A stretch of DNA of 22,319 bases from Actinomycetes bacterium (GCA_023389545.1 JAEWEI010000381.1:1-22319), one strand, 5' to 3'. Positions 6,455-14,327 are shown, counted from the stretch's first letter. Numbers and translations are program-made. Notes: generated from the letters alone by a model not told the origin.

Positions 6455-8589
6455 CGGGCCGGGGCAGCGTGCTGATCGCGCTAGGGGTCCTGGTGGCCGG
6501 CGTGCTGGTGGTCGCCACCGCCATGGTGCTGGGCTCGACGGCGGGCAAGGTCGACGCCCTCGACGGCGCCGTGCACGTGGACGGCGGCGAGGACCCGTCG
6601 GGCCCGCCCGACGCCGCGCTGCCCCCGGCGGATCCGGCGGCGCTCGTCGCGGGGGTCGAGCACGCCGACGCGGCACGGCTCGACCCGGTGCGGCTCGCCC
6701 CCGGCCTGACGCCGCCCACCAACCGCTGGTTCAGCGGCCTGGTGTTCGGGGAGCAGCCGCAACCCGTCTTCGCCTTGCCCGCCTCCTTCGCGCTCACCGG
6801 CTCCGGCTTCGAGATCGGGCTGCCGCAGCCGCAGACGAGCGAGAAGCTCATCATCGGGGGCCATGTGCCGGATGTGAGCGTGGACGCGGGCGCCGCGCGT
6901 GCCCAGGTCAGCGCCTACGACGCCGCCACCGTCACCGTCGAGCTGCTCGACGCGGCCGACCGTGCCGTGGGTCGGGTGGTCCTCGCCCAGGGGTCGCCGT
7001 TCGTCAGCTTCACCGCGGCCGTCGACACCACGTTGACGCTCGACGCCGCGTTCGCCGCGGCCACCGAGGGCTTGGCCTCGAGCACTGTGCGCGGCGTCGA
7101 GTGGATGCTCAGCGCCCCGCGCGGCGCGCTCGCGGACACGACCGTGCGGCTCGGCGCCGGCCAGAGCGCGAGCTGGTTCCCCGTGCCGACGGACCTGCCC
7201 TCGGGCGGCCTGGAGGCGTTGGCGCTCGCGGCAGCGGACCCGGTGGTGGGCTCCGAGGTCGCCTACGGCGTCGGCGACGGGATCGCGCGGACCACCCTCT
7301 CCTACCGCACGGCAGGGGGGTCCTCGACTGTCTACGCGACCATGCCGCATCACCGGCAGGGCGAGCAGCCGAGCCGGGAGCGCTGCAACCTGGGCTCCTA
7401 CCCGAGCGTCTACGGCGCCCTCGAGCTGTGCCTGGGCTCGCGGCTCACGTCGTGGGCGCCCGTGGTCGAGGCTGCGGGGGAGCTCGACCTGGGCGCCGTG
7501 CCCGCCGCCCGCCGCGCCGCGATCGTCGAGCAGCTCGCGGCCGACGTCGCCGCGACACCGCCGTTCCCGTCGGACACGTACTTCGGAGGCAAGTCGCTGT
7601 ACCGCGCGGCGACGCTCGTGACCCTGGGCCGCCAGCTCGGCGCGGACGACGTGGTGGCCCCGCTGCGCGAGCAGACCCTGACGGCGTTGCGCGAGTGGAC
7701 CGAGCCGGATGGCTGCGCGCGTCGTGATGCCCGCTGCTTCGTGTACGACGAGGACGCGCGGGGCGTCGTCGGGCTCACCCCTTCCTTCGGCTCGGAGGAG
7801 TTCAACGACCACCACTTCCACTACGGCTACTTCCTGGCCACGGCGGGCCTCCTGGCCGCCGACGATCCGGCCCTCGCCGCGGAGCTGGCGCCCGTGCTGG
7901 ACCTGCTGGCCCAGGACGTCGCCGCCGCCGAGGGCAGCGAGTGGTTCCCGCAGCTGCGGGCCTTCGACGTGTACGCCGGCCACGCCTGGGCATCGGGCCC
8001 CGCGCCGTTCGCGGACGGCAACAACCAGGAGTCGAGCTCGGAGGCCGTCACCGCGTGGAACGGCCTGGGGCTATGGGCTGCCGCGTCCGGGCAGGACGAG
8101 CTCGGGGTGCAGGCCGCCTGGCTGGCCTCCACCGAGGCCGCCTCGACCCGCGCCTACTGGACGTCGCTCGACCTGGCCGATCCGGTGTACGACGGGTTCG
8201 ACCACCACGTCATGGCGCTCAACTGGGGAGGCAAGCGGGACTACGCCACCTGGTTCAGCCCGGATCCGGCCGCCATGCTCGCGATCCAGCTCATCCCGAT
8301 GAGCCCTGTCGCGGGGTACCTGGTGCAGGGCGACGCCGACGCGGCCGCCCGGGTGGCCCGGATCACCGCGCAGGTCGAGGAGGCGACGCCGGGCGGTTTC
8401 GACGTGAAATTCGGCGACTACCTGCTGATGTACCTCGCGATGGCCGGCCCGGAGGAGGCCGAGCGGGCGTGGCAGGCCGCGCCCGGGCTGTCCGACACCT
8501 CGATCGACGACGGCAGCTCGCGCGCCTACCTGCTCGCGTTCGTGGCGTCCGTGGCGTCCGGGAGCGGTCCCGGATCGACCGAGGGCTGA
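6451..8589 (+). CDS. Membrane-anchored GH81 family endo-beta-1,3-glucanase-like protein
   Basis: A 712-residue protein. Residues 8-28 form a signal anchor (LIALGVLVAGVLVVATAMVLG) without a clear cleavage or lipobox site, followed by an acidic linker. The rest matches glycoside hydrolase family 81: TPPTNRWFSGLVFGE in the N-terminal beta-sandwich, then FNDHHFHYGYF at 451-461 with D453, GHAWASG from 510 and NNQESSSEAV at 524-533 with E527 and E531. These Asp/Glu positions carry the family's catalytic residues, so the enzyme looks intact. GH81 cleaves beta-1,3-glucan internally (EC 3.2.1.39). It starts with GTG inside the stop of the HlyD-like gene. Being fixed to the membrane and co-expressed with a synthase suggests trimming or release of nascent polymer, as the BcsZ cellulase does for cellulose, rather than feeding. 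Its last 64 nt overlap the convergent gene. Confidence 0.9.
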   Translation: MTGRGSVLIALGVLVAGVLVVATAMVLGSTAGKVDALDGAVHVDGGEDPSGPPDAALPPADPAALVAGVEHADAARLDPVRLAPGLTPPTNRWFSGLVFGEQPQPVFALPASFALTGSGFEIGLPQPQTSEKLIIGGHVPDVSVDAGAARAQVSAYDAATVTVELLDAADRAVGRVVLAQGSPFVSFTAAVDTTLTLDAAFAAATEGLASSTVRGVEWMLSAPRGALADTTVRLGAGQSASWFPVPTDLPSGGLEALALAAADPVVGSEVAYGVGDGIARTTLSYRTAGGSSTVYATMPHHRQGEQPSRERCNLGSYPSVYGALELCLGSRLTSWAPVVEAAGELDLGAVPAARRAAIVEQLAADVAATPPFPSDTYFGGKSLYRAATLVTLGRQLGADDVVAPLREQTLTALREWTEPDGCARRDARCFVYDEDARGVVGLTPSFGSEEFNDHHFHYGYFLATAGLLAADDPALAAELAPVLDLLAQDVAAAEGSEWFPQLRAFDVYAGHAWASGPAPFADGNNQESSSEAVTAWNGLGLWAAASGQDELGVQAAWLASTEAASTRAYWTSLDLADPVYDGFDHHVMALNWGGKRDYATWFSPDPAAMLAIQLIPMSPVAGYLVQGDADAAARVARITAQVEEATPGGFDVKFGDYLLMYLAMAGPEEAERAWQAAPGLSDTSIDDGSSRAYLLAFVASVASGSGPGSTEG

Positions 8590-9884
8590 CGCGCCGCGCG
8601 CCAGATGCCGTGCGCGGTGCCGGCCAGGAGCACCACGAGCAGCACGTTGCGCAGCACCAGGGCGAGGGTCCCCGGGACCTCGCCTCGCAGCACGTCGCTG
8701 TAGCGCAGGGGGTAGACGACCTGGGTCAGCACCGCCAGGCCCAGCACCCACCACGCCGCCCGTCGCCAGCGCGGCAGCCCCAGGGCCAGCGCCACCGCGA
8801 CGGGCGGCGCCAGCCACCCGAGGAACTGCGGTGAGCCCACCTTGTTGAACACGATCAGCACTGTGGTGACGAGGAGGGCGCCGCGCAGCACGAACTCCTC
8901 GGACGTCGCCCAGCGGCGCTCGGGATGGCCGCGGAGGTGGGCCCACCACAGCAGGGCCACCGCCGCGGCCAGCCCGAGCGGCAGCAGCGCGCCGAGCGCG
9001 TCCGCGGCGAGCGCAGTGCCGGGGGCGCTGACCTCCCAGGTGATCAGCTCGACGTTGAGGTAGCGCTCCACGGTGGGGGAGAACAACCCGAACAGCACCC
9101 ACGGAGTCGCGCCCACGGACTCGATCTGCAGGCCCCGTGATCCCTGCTGGGTGAGGAAGCTCGTGAGGTGCGACAGCCCCCCGCCCAGCGCGACAGCGCC
9201 TGCCACCACCACGCACGCCAGCGCGGCGGGCAGCACCACATCGCGCCACGGTCGGCGCACCGCGAGCACCAGCGGCAGCAGGATCGCGCCGGGCGCCACC
9301 TTGATCCAGGCGCCCACGGTCAGCAGAGCGGACGCGACCCGGGGGCGGCGCGCGGCGACCAGGAGGGCGGCCACCACCACGGGCGCCACGATCGGGTCCA
9401 GGCGTCCCACCGCCACCGGGCCCAGGCCGGCGATGAATGCCAGCCACCACCAGGCGCCGCGCGCCGGGTCCACCGGCGGGCGGGAGCCGTCTGCCGTGCG
9501 GGCGCGGAGCAGCGCCATGATCGCGAGCCCGTTGAGCACCGTGACCAGCAGCACCCAGGCGACCTGGTAGCCCCAGGTGCTGGTTGTGGTGACGAGGGCA
9601 GCGAGCGCCATCGGCGCGATCGCCCCCGCCGGGTACACCCAGTCGCCCGAGAGCACGGGCCAGGCGCCGTGCTCGAAGCCGAGCTGCATCCACTGCCGGT
9701 ACAGCTCGACGTCGTTGAAGAAGGACCGGCCTTGCAGCACCGTCCCGGCGAATGCCACCCACGCGTGCGTCAGCACGAACGCCGTCCACAGTGCCGGGCG
9801 CGAGCTCAGCAGGCGGCCGGTGCTCAGGGGAACCTCCGGACGGCTCAGCGGGAGGGGCGGCGAACAGCGGCGCCACCGACACAA
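8526..9884 (-). CDS. GT87-like (DUF2029) polyprenol-dependent membrane glycosyltransferase
   Basis: A protein of about 452 residues with roughly ten hydrophobic segments. The first extracytoplasmic loop contains FFNDVELYRQWMQLGFEHG, where the acidic residues resemble the catalytic loop of GT-C enzymes, followed by WPVLSGDWVYPAGA. VGRLDPIVAPVVVAALL and VGAWIKVAPGAILLPLVL are typical of GT87/DUF2029 mannosyltransferase-like proteins, which use polyprenyl-phosphate sugars outside the membrane. The start is uncertain: the open frame begins at a TTG (9884) with TAGCAT 9 nt upstream, while GGAGG at 9834-9838 points to a CTG at 9827. The end overlaps the GH81 gene by 64 nt, tail to tail. A link to the glucan operon is suggested only by position; a lipoglycan role is equally possible. 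Confidence 0.82.
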   Translation of the reverse strand: MCRWRRCSPPLPLSRPEVPLSTGRLLSSRPALWTAFVLTHAWVAFAGTVLQGRSFFNDVELYRQWMQLGFEHGAWPVLSGDWVYPAGAIAPMALAALVTTTSTWGYQVAWVLLVTVLNGLAIMALLRARTADGSRPPVDPARGAWWWLAFIAGLGPVAVGRLDPIVAPVVVAALLVAARRPRVASALLTVGAWIKVAPGAILLPLVLAVRRPWRDVVLPAALACVVVAGAVALGGGLSHLTSFLTQQGSRGLQIESVGATPWVLFGLFSPTVERYLNVELITWEVSAPGTALAADALGALLPLGLAAAVALLWWAHLRGHPERRWATSEEFVLRGALLVTTVLIVFNKVGSPQFLGWLAPPVAVALALGLPRWRRAAWWVLGLAVLTQVVYPLRYSDVLRGEVPGTLALVLRNVLLVVLLAGTAHGIWRAARQPSVDPGPLPDATDATNASR

Positions 9885-9950
9885 CGTGGGCTCATGCTAA
9901 CCGGGCGCCGCACGGGTGGACGGGCGCCCGGCACGCCCACCTCGGGTCGC

Positions 9951-9983
9951 TACTCTCTGCACGGGTCGCGGCCAGAGGCCGAC
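9951..9983 (+). promoter_or_regulatory. Predicted -10 and leader hairpin of the uracil permease gene
   Basis: TACTCT (9951-9956) is a TANNNT -10 candidate without a clear -35. Shortly after the expected start of transcription lies a hairpin in which GGCC (9970-9973) and GGCC (9977-9980) close an AGA loop, extended by GTC/GAC (9965-9967, 9981-9983) around a two-base bulge. Pyrimidine permease genes are often controlled by leaders, but I see no clear PyrR-binding consensus. Confidence 0.3.
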
Positions 9984-10026
9984 GGGGCGGACCCGGTCAC
10001 CCCCCACCACTGAAGGAGTCCCCTAC

Positions 10027-11409
10027 GTGAGCAGTATCGGATGGCGAGTGCACGGAGACGGGCGCACAGTCCGCACGGGCGCGGTGGTCGCCCCCGATGA
10101 GCGGCTGAGCTGGCCGCGCACCATCGGCATCGGCATGCAGCACGTCGTGGCCATGTTCGGCTCGACGTTCCTGGTGCCGATCATCACCGGCCTGTCACCC
10201 GCGACGACGCTGTTCTTCTCGGCCGTCGGCACGGTTCTGTTCCTGCTCATCACCGGGAACAAGCTCCCCAGCTACCTCGGGTCGAGCTTCGCGTTCATCG
10301 CGCCCATCACGGCGGCGACCGCCTCTGGCGGCGAGTCGGTGGCGCTGGGCGGCGTGGTCGTCACCGGCCTGCTGCTCACGGCCATCGGCCTGGTGGTGCA
10401 CGTCGCGGGCGCGCACTGGATCGAGAAGGTCATGCCGCCGGTGGTCACCGGCTCGATCGTCGCGCTCATCGGGCTCAACCTGGCGCCCGTCGCCTGGGGC
10501 ACGTGCAACCAGTCTGTGGTGGGCGGCGAGATCGTCGAGTCGTGCACGTCGGGCTTCCGCGCGGCGCCCATCACCGCCCTGGTGACGCTGTTCGCGATCA
10601 TCCTCACGACAGTGCTGTTCCGCGGCATCCTGGGGCGCCTCGCGATCCTGGTGGGCGTCATCATCGGGTACGTCGTCGCGGCCATCCGCGGCGAGGTCGA
10701 CTTCACCTCCGTGCACGAGGCGTCCTGGTTCGGCCTGCCGCACTTCATCACGCCCACGTTCGACCTGGCCGTGCTGGGGCTGTTCGTGCCCGTGGTGCTC
10801 GTGCTCATCGCGGAGAACGTCGGCCACGTGAAGTCCGTGTCCGCGATGACCGGCAAGGACCTCGACCCGCTCACCGGCCGCGCCCTGGTGGCCGACGGCA
10901 TCGCCACCACGCTCGCCGGCGCGGGCGGCGGCTCGGGCACCACCACCTACGCCGAGAACATCGGCGTCATGGCGGCCACCCGCATCTACTCGACGGCCGC
11001 CTACTGGGTGGCCGCCGCCACGGCGCTGGTGCTGAGCCTGTCGCCCAAGTTCGGCGCCCTCATCGCCACCATCCCCGCCGGGGTGCTCGGCGGCGCCACG
11101 ACAGTGCTCTACGGGATGATCGGCATCCTCGGCGCCCGGATCTGGGTGCAGAACAGGGTCGACTTCTCCAACCCGGTGAACCTCACCACGGCGGCCGTCG
11201 CGCTCATCGTGGGCATCGCCAACTACACATGGGTGGCGGGCGACATCACGTTCGAGGGCATCGCGCTCGGCTCCGCCGCCGCCATCGGCGTCTACCACCT
11301 GATGAACGGGCTGGCACGCTGGCGCGGCACGTCCCAGGAGGCCGCGAGCCCGGCGTCCGTGCCGAACGGCACCGAGCTCGAGAGCGTCGAGCGCGCGCCG
11401 CAGGCCTGA
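10027..11409 (+). CDS. uraA: Uracil permease, NCS2 family
   Basis: A 460-residue polytopic transporter of the nucleobase:cation symporter-2 family, which imports uracil with protons. The helix carrying AENVGH has the Glu and His spaced as in the EHVGH substrate site of E. coli UraA. A second conserved Glu lies in TTTYAENIGVMAATRIYS, which matches the GENIGVM block of uracil permeases rather than the purine/xanthine branch. The region MQHVVAMFGSTFLVPIITG is the usual first helix. Twelve to fourteen hydrophobic segments fit the family, and the length is normal. The start GTG 10027 follows GAAGGAG with an 8-nt gap. It is divergent from the GT87-like gene, followed by a very strong terminator, and therefore probably monocistronic. 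Xanthine as a substrate cannot be fully excluded. Confidence 0.92.
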   Translation: MSSIGWRVHGDGRTVRTGAVVAPDERLSWPRTIGIGMQHVVAMFGSTFLVPIITGLSPATTLFFSAVGTVLFLLITGNKLPSYLGSSFAFIAPITAATASGGESVALGGVVVTGLLLTAIGLVVHVAGAHWIEKVMPPVVTGSIVALIGLNLAPVAWGTCNQSVVGGEIVESCTSGFRAAPITALVTLFAIILTTVLFRGILGRLAILVGVIIGYVVAAIRGEVDFTSVHEASWFGLPHFITPTFDLAVLGLFVPVVLVLIAENVGHVKSVSAMTGKDLDPLTGRALVADGIATTLAGAGGGSGTTTYAENIGVMAATRIYSTAAYWVAAATALVLSLSPKFGALIATIPAGVLGGATTVLYGMIGILGARIWVQNRVDFSNPVNLTTAAVALIVGIANYTWVAGDITFEGIALGSAAAIGVYHLMNGLARWRGTSQEAASPASVPNGTELESVERAPQA

Positions 11410-11443
11410 CGCCGAGCGGCGCGACACCCGCACCGACGGGCTC

Positions 11444-11496
11444 CACACGACGAGGCCGGACCGCCTTCTGGCGGTCCGGCCTCGTCATGTCGTGTG
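11444..11496. terminator. Bidirectional terminator between uraA and the LytR_C gene
   Basis: A perfect 16-bp stem (11450-11465 with 11470-11485) with a TTCT loop is extended outward: CACACGAC (11444-11451) matches GTCGTGTG (11489-11496) with a small bulge on the right side. It lies between convergent genes, 34 nt after the uraA stop and 14 nt beyond the LytR_C stop, and can serve both strands. Confidence 0.85.
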
Positions 11497-11510
11497 TGGG
11501 GCGCCTGGGG

Positions 11511-12206
11511 CTACTCGCCCTCGACCACCACTTCGCCCTCGACGGGCTCCTCGTCAGCGGGGACGTCCTCGGCGCCCGGCTCCGACGATGAGGCGACGGA
11601 CGGCGCGGGCGCGGGCACGACCTCGTCGATGGGCCGGCAGCCCGCGGCGCCCACCAGCTCGAGCGCAGGGTCGAGGGTGACCTCGTCCGCGGGGACCAGG
11701 TCGTTGAAGCGCTCCCCGACGATCAGGTCGACGGTGGCGTCCTGCCGCTCGTCGAGCACCATGACGGGGTCCTCGAGGTGCGCGGCGAGGGTGTACGCCG
11801 CCGCGACGCCCGAGGCGCCGAAGGACAGCCGGGCCGCGTCCCCGAGCCGGAGCGTCGCGTTCGCGACGGTGGCGACCGCGAAGCCACGCTCAGTCAGCGC
11901 AGTGGCGGTCGAGCCGGCCAGCCCGCTCGCGTTCGAGCCGTTGTAGACGTTGACCGTCACCTCGCCGACCGCCACAGGCAGCGCGCCCGTCGGAGGGCAC
12001 GGGACGATGGAGCCGACGCCCGGTGTGGGGCTCGCGGTGCTGAAGTCGCGGGCCAGGAACGGCAGGTCCACGGCGCCGGAGAACACAGCGGCTGACCCGA
12101 TCCCCGCGACTGCGAGGCCGGCGAGGAGCAGGCCGAAGATCCCCGCCTGGCGTTCATGCATGCGGCGCCGGCGCAGGTCTCGGGCGCGATCCGGGTCGGT
12201 GGTCAT
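11511..12206 (-). CDS. LytR C-terminal domain (LytR_C) protein, membrane-anchored
   Basis: A 231-residue protein with a basic cytoplasmic N-terminus (RARDLRRRRMHERQ), one transmembrane helix at about 20-42 (GIFGLLLAGLAVAGIGSAAVF) and an external part. Residues ~82-165 match the LytR_C domain: VTVNVYNGSNASGLAGSTATALTERGF followed by a second half ending VMVLDERQDATVDLIVGERFNDL. The last 30 residues are an acidic Pro/Ala/Glu tail. The domain accompanies LCP cell-wall ligases but here stands alone without the LCP domain, as in many actinobacteria; its precise role is unknown. The ATG at 12206 lacks a clear Shine-Dalgarno sequence. It follows the VapB-annotated-type gene after 33 nt and probably shares its mRNA. 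Confidence 0.88.
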   Translation of the reverse strand: MTTDPDRARDLRRRRMHERQAGIFGLLLAGLAVAGIGSAAVFSGAVDLPFLARDFSTASPTPGVGSIVPCPPTGALPVAVGEVTVNVYNGSNASGLAGSTATALTERGFAVATVANATLRLGDAARLSFGASGVAAAYTLAAHLEDPVMVLDERQDATVDLIVGERFNDLVPADEVTLDPALELVGAAGCRPIDEVVPAPAPSVASSSEPGAEDVPADEEPVEGEVVVEGE

Positions 12207-12220
12207 GGTCTGGCTGCTTC

Positions 12221-12254
12221 GCTCACTCGGTCGTCTCGCTCACTCGGTGGTCTC
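12221..12254. repeat. 17-bp tandem duplication at a gene end
   Basis: GCTCACTCGGTCGTCTC (12221-12237) is followed directly by a copy with one C-to-G change (12238-12254). On the minus strand, the downstream copy encodes the last residues and TGA of the VapB-annotated-type protein. Because 17 is not a multiple of three, the other copy offers the same ending in another frame. It looks like a recent slippage duplication. Confidence 0.8.
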
Positions 12255-12575
12255 GCCTGTGCGGTCTTCTCGTCCGGCGGTCTCGATCACCAGCACGCGG
12301 GCGTGCAGGATCGGGCGCTGGTGCAGGGCCGCCCGCACCGCGCGGTGCAGGCCGTCCTCCAGGTACATCACACCCCTCCACTGCACCACATGCGCGAACA
12401 GGTCGCCGTAGAAGGTCGAGTCCTCGGACAGCAGGTTGTCGAGGTTCAGGGTGCCCTTGGTCGTCACGAGCTCGTCGAGGCGCACCTGGCGGGGGGCGAC
12501 CTCGGCCCACTGCTTGGGCGTCACGAGCCCGTGGTCCGGATAGGGCCTGCCTTCGCCCACGGCCTTGAAGATCAC
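12240..12575 (-). CDS. Conserved actinobacterial protein of the kind annotated as VapB-family antitoxin
   Basis: A 111-residue protein starting at GTG 12575: VIFKAVGEGRPYPDHGL, then QVRLDELVTTKGTLNLDNLLSEDSTFYGDLFAHVV and YLEDGLHRAVRAALHQRPILHARVL. I recall near-identical proteins across actinobacteria, often beside a LytR_C gene as here, and often labelled VapB-family antitoxin. No toxin gene is next to it and there is no recognisable AbrB or ribbon-helix-helix DNA-binding motif, so the antitoxin label is doubtful. The LEDGLHRAVRAAL stretch resembles the DGxHR loop of ParB/sulfiredoxin-like folds, which is my inference. A TAGACT -10 seven nucleotides before the GTG fits a leaderless mRNA; this argues against the longer frame that opens at 12662. 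Confidence 0.75.
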   Translation of the reverse strand: MIFKAVGEGRPYPDHGLVTPKQWAEVAPRQVRLDELVTTKGTLNLDNLLSEDSTFYGDLFAHVVQWRGVMYLEDGLHRAVRAALHQRPILHARVLVIETAGREDRTGETTE

Positions 12576-12582
12576 GGGCGCG

Positions 12583-12588
12583 AGTCTA
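12583..12588 (-). promoter_or_regulatory. -10 element for a leaderless mRNA (VapB-annotated-type gene)
   Basis: TAGACT on the minus strand ends 7 nt before the GTG at 12575, the spacing expected if transcription starts at the start codon. No Shine-Dalgarno sequence is present between them. Confidence 0.55.
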
Positions 12589-12625
12589 GGCGTAGCGCCT
12601 GCCGGGACCGGGCTGCCACGCAGAT

Positions 12626-12649
12626 CCGTGCGCGGTGCACACCGCACGG
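12626..12649. promoter_or_regulatory. 24-bp palindrome in the divergent intergenic region
   Basis: CCGTGC (12626-12631) pairs with GCACGG (12644-12649), and GGTG (12634-12637) with CACC (12640-12643), leaving a two-base asymmetry on the left. It lies about 50 nt upstream of the VapB-annotated-type promoter and about 200 nt upstream of the BTAD regulator. Operator function is inferred from shape and position only; the rest of the 275-nt gap shows nothing I can name. Confidence 0.35.
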
Positions 12650-12850
12650 GTGCAGAAGCCACATGCCCGCGCAGGGCGCCGGCGTGCCGTCACACCCACG
12701 TCACGCGCCCGTCACCGAGCGCCGCGCCGGGATGCCCGCGGGGGGCGCGGCGCCCGGCTGCGCACCGTCGGCGCGCGCCCTCGGGCGACCTGTGGTCTGC
12801 TCGATCTGCCACGCGACGGGGAGTGGCGGGGCTCCTGGGGGAGGGGTGCC

Positions 12851-13597
12851 ATGGAAGCGGCAGTGCGCCATCAGGTCAGCCTGCTGGGCGGGTTCCGGCT
12901 CGTGGTCGACGGGCAGGACGTCGAGGTCCCGGCCACCACCCAGCGGATCGTCTCGGTGCTGGCGCTGCGCGGTCGCAGCAGGCGGGGGCGGCTCGCGGGC
13001 GTGCTGTGGCCGGGCGCCCCTGAGGCGCGGGCCCTCGCGAGCCTGCGGACGGCGATCTGGCGGGCCAATCAACTCGCCCACGGGCTCATCGGCACGGCCC
13101 AGGACACCGTGGTGCTCGGACCCGACGTGGACGTCGACGTCACCAGGCTCGTCCACGGCGCGCACGCCGTGATGGCGGCCCGAGGCCCGCTGCCGGAGGG
13201 GGACGACCCCGCGCGGTACGCCGCAGGCGACCTGCTGCCCGGCTGGGACGACGAATGGCTCGCGGGAGACCGGGAGCGGCTGCGGCAGCTGACGCTGCAT
13301 GTGCTGGAGGCCCGCGCCGTGCAGCTCGCCCGGAGCGGGCGGTTCGGCCTGGCGCTGGAGGCGGCCCTCGGCGCGCTGCGCAGCGACCCGCTGCGGGAGA
13401 GCGCCCACCGCACAGTCATCCGCATCCACCTCGCGGAGGGCAATCAGGCCGAGGCTTTGCACGCCTACCTGGAGTGCGCGGGGGTGCTCAGGCGCCAGCT
13501 CGGCGTGGCGCCGTCAGCGGAGACCAGCCGCCTGGTGGCCGCGGTGGCCGGCGCCGTGCGCACGGCCCGGGGCACATCCGTCACCATGGGGGCGTGA
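12851..13597 (+). CDS. BTAD-domain (SARP-like) transcriptional regulator
   Basis: A 248-residue protein. The N-terminal ~95 residues form an OmpR-type winged helix: VSLLGGFRLVVDGQDVEVP, then RIVSVLALRGRSRRGRLAGVLWPGAPEARALASLRTAIWRANQ, where the last stretch is the recognition-helix region. Residues ~105-240 are a bacterial transcriptional activator domain made of TPR-like helices (LLPGWDDEWLAGDRERLRQL, ESAHRTVIRIHLAEGNQAEALHAYLECAGVLRRQLGVAPS). This is the minimal SARP architecture without an ATPase. SARPs usually activate specialised-metabolite genes, but no biosynthetic cluster is visible here, so the target may be local or distant. ATG 12851 follows GGGGGAGGGG. The stop overlaps the start of the kinase-like gene (GTGA), indicating one mRNA. 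Confidence 0.88.
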   Translation: MEAAVRHQVSLLGGFRLVVDGQDVEVPATTQRIVSVLALRGRSRRGRLAGVLWPGAPEARALASLRTAIWRANQLAHGLIGTAQDTVVLGPDVDVDVTRLVHGAHAVMAARGPLPEGDDPARYAAGDLLPGWDDEWLAGDRERLRQLTLHVLEARAVQLARSGRFGLALEAALGALRSDPLRESAHRTVIRIHLAEGNQAEALHAYLECAGVLRRQLGVAPSAETSRLVAAVAGAVRTARGTSVTMGA

Positions 13598-14226
13598 CCT
13601 CACGACTCTCCGTCACCGAGCTCCCCGAGCGCGTCAGGCGGCTCGCTCGGGCGCACCCCGGCCGTCGCGTCGTCATCGGCATCGTGGGCCCGCCCGGCGC
13701 GGGTAAGTCGACGGTGGCCGGGCAGCTCGCCGAGCGGCTCGGCGACGAGGCGGGTGTGCTCCCCATGGACGGCTTCCACCTCGCCCAGCGTGAGCTCGGG
13801 CGGCTGGGCCGGGCCGAGCGGAAGGGCGCGCCCGACACGTTCGACGTCGACGGCTACGTGAGCGCCCTGGCCCGGGTGCGCGCCGACACCGCGGCCACGG
13901 TGTACGTCCCGGAGTTCGACAGGGGCCTCGAGGAGCCCATCGCGTGCGCGCTGCCGTTCGGCCCCGCCGTGCGCCTCGTGCTCACCGAGGGCAACTACCT
14001 GCTACATGACGAGGGCGGCTGGGAGCAGGTGCGCGCGCTGCTCGACGAGTGCTGGTACCTCGACGTGGACGACGCGGTGCGCGTGGCGCGGCTCGTGGAC
14101 CGGCACATCCGGCACGGGCGGTCCGAGCCTGCGGCGCGGGCCTGGGTCGAGCAGGTGGACGAGCGGAACACCGCGCTCGTGGCGCGGGGGCGTGAGCGGG
14201 CGGACGCGCTGGTCGCGCTCGACTGA
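13594..14226 (+). CDS. P-loop nucleoside/nucleotide kinase-like protein (uridine kinase/YggC superfamily)
   Basis: A 210-residue cytosolic protein with a Walker A motif in VIGIVGPPGAGKSTVAGQL, then VLPMDGFHLAQ, which carries the Asp of the substrate pocket, and KGAPDTFDVDGYVSAL, typical of the uridine-kinase/phosphoribulokinase/pantothenate-kinase group. VYVPEFDRGLEEPI and VLTEGNYLLHDEGGW follow as in YggC-type proteins; LVDRHIRHGRSEPAARAWVEQVDERN is a lid-like segment with arginines. Phosphorylation of a sugar, nucleoside or vitamin by ATP is expected, but the substrate cannot be read from the sequence. The GTG start lies inside the stop codon of the BTAD gene, so the two are translationally coupled; the regulator may respond to or control this pathway. 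Confidence 0.85.
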   Translation: MTSRLSVTELPERVRRLARAHPGRRVVIGIVGPPGAGKSTVAGQLAERLGDEAGVLPMDGFHLAQRELGRLGRAERKGAPDTFDVDGYVSALARVRADTAATVYVPEFDRGLEEPIACALPFGPAVRLVLTEGNYLLHDEGGWEQVRALLDECWYLDVDDAVRVARLVDRHIRHGRSEPAARAWVEQVDERNTALVARGRERADALVALD

Positions 14227-14262
14227 CCGGCCGCGCTCGGGCGGCGCGGGGGCCGACGGCGA

Positions 14263-14299
14263 AGCGGCCGCGCTCCCCATGACGGGGTGCGCGGCCGCT
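14263..14299. terminator. Bidirectional terminator between kinase-like and deaminase genes
   Basis: An 11-bp GC stem (14263-14273 with 14289-14299) continues inward with CCCC/GGGG (14275-14278, 14284-14287) around a 5-nt loop. It lies between two convergent genes and can stop transcription from both sides. Confidence 0.8.
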
Positions 14300-14327
14300 C
14301 AGCGGATCGGGCGGGTGGGGCTGGCGA

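Noticed and set aside
8071..9882. Minus-strand open frame of 603 codons
   Set aside because: It is another frame of the GT87-like gene and the complement of the GH81 gene; both real genes carry family motifs, and this frame is Arg/Gly/Ala-rich without any.
12240..12575. Complete type II toxin-antitoxin module
   Set aside because: The protein resembles ones labelled VapB antitoxin, but no PIN-domain or other toxin gene adjoins it.
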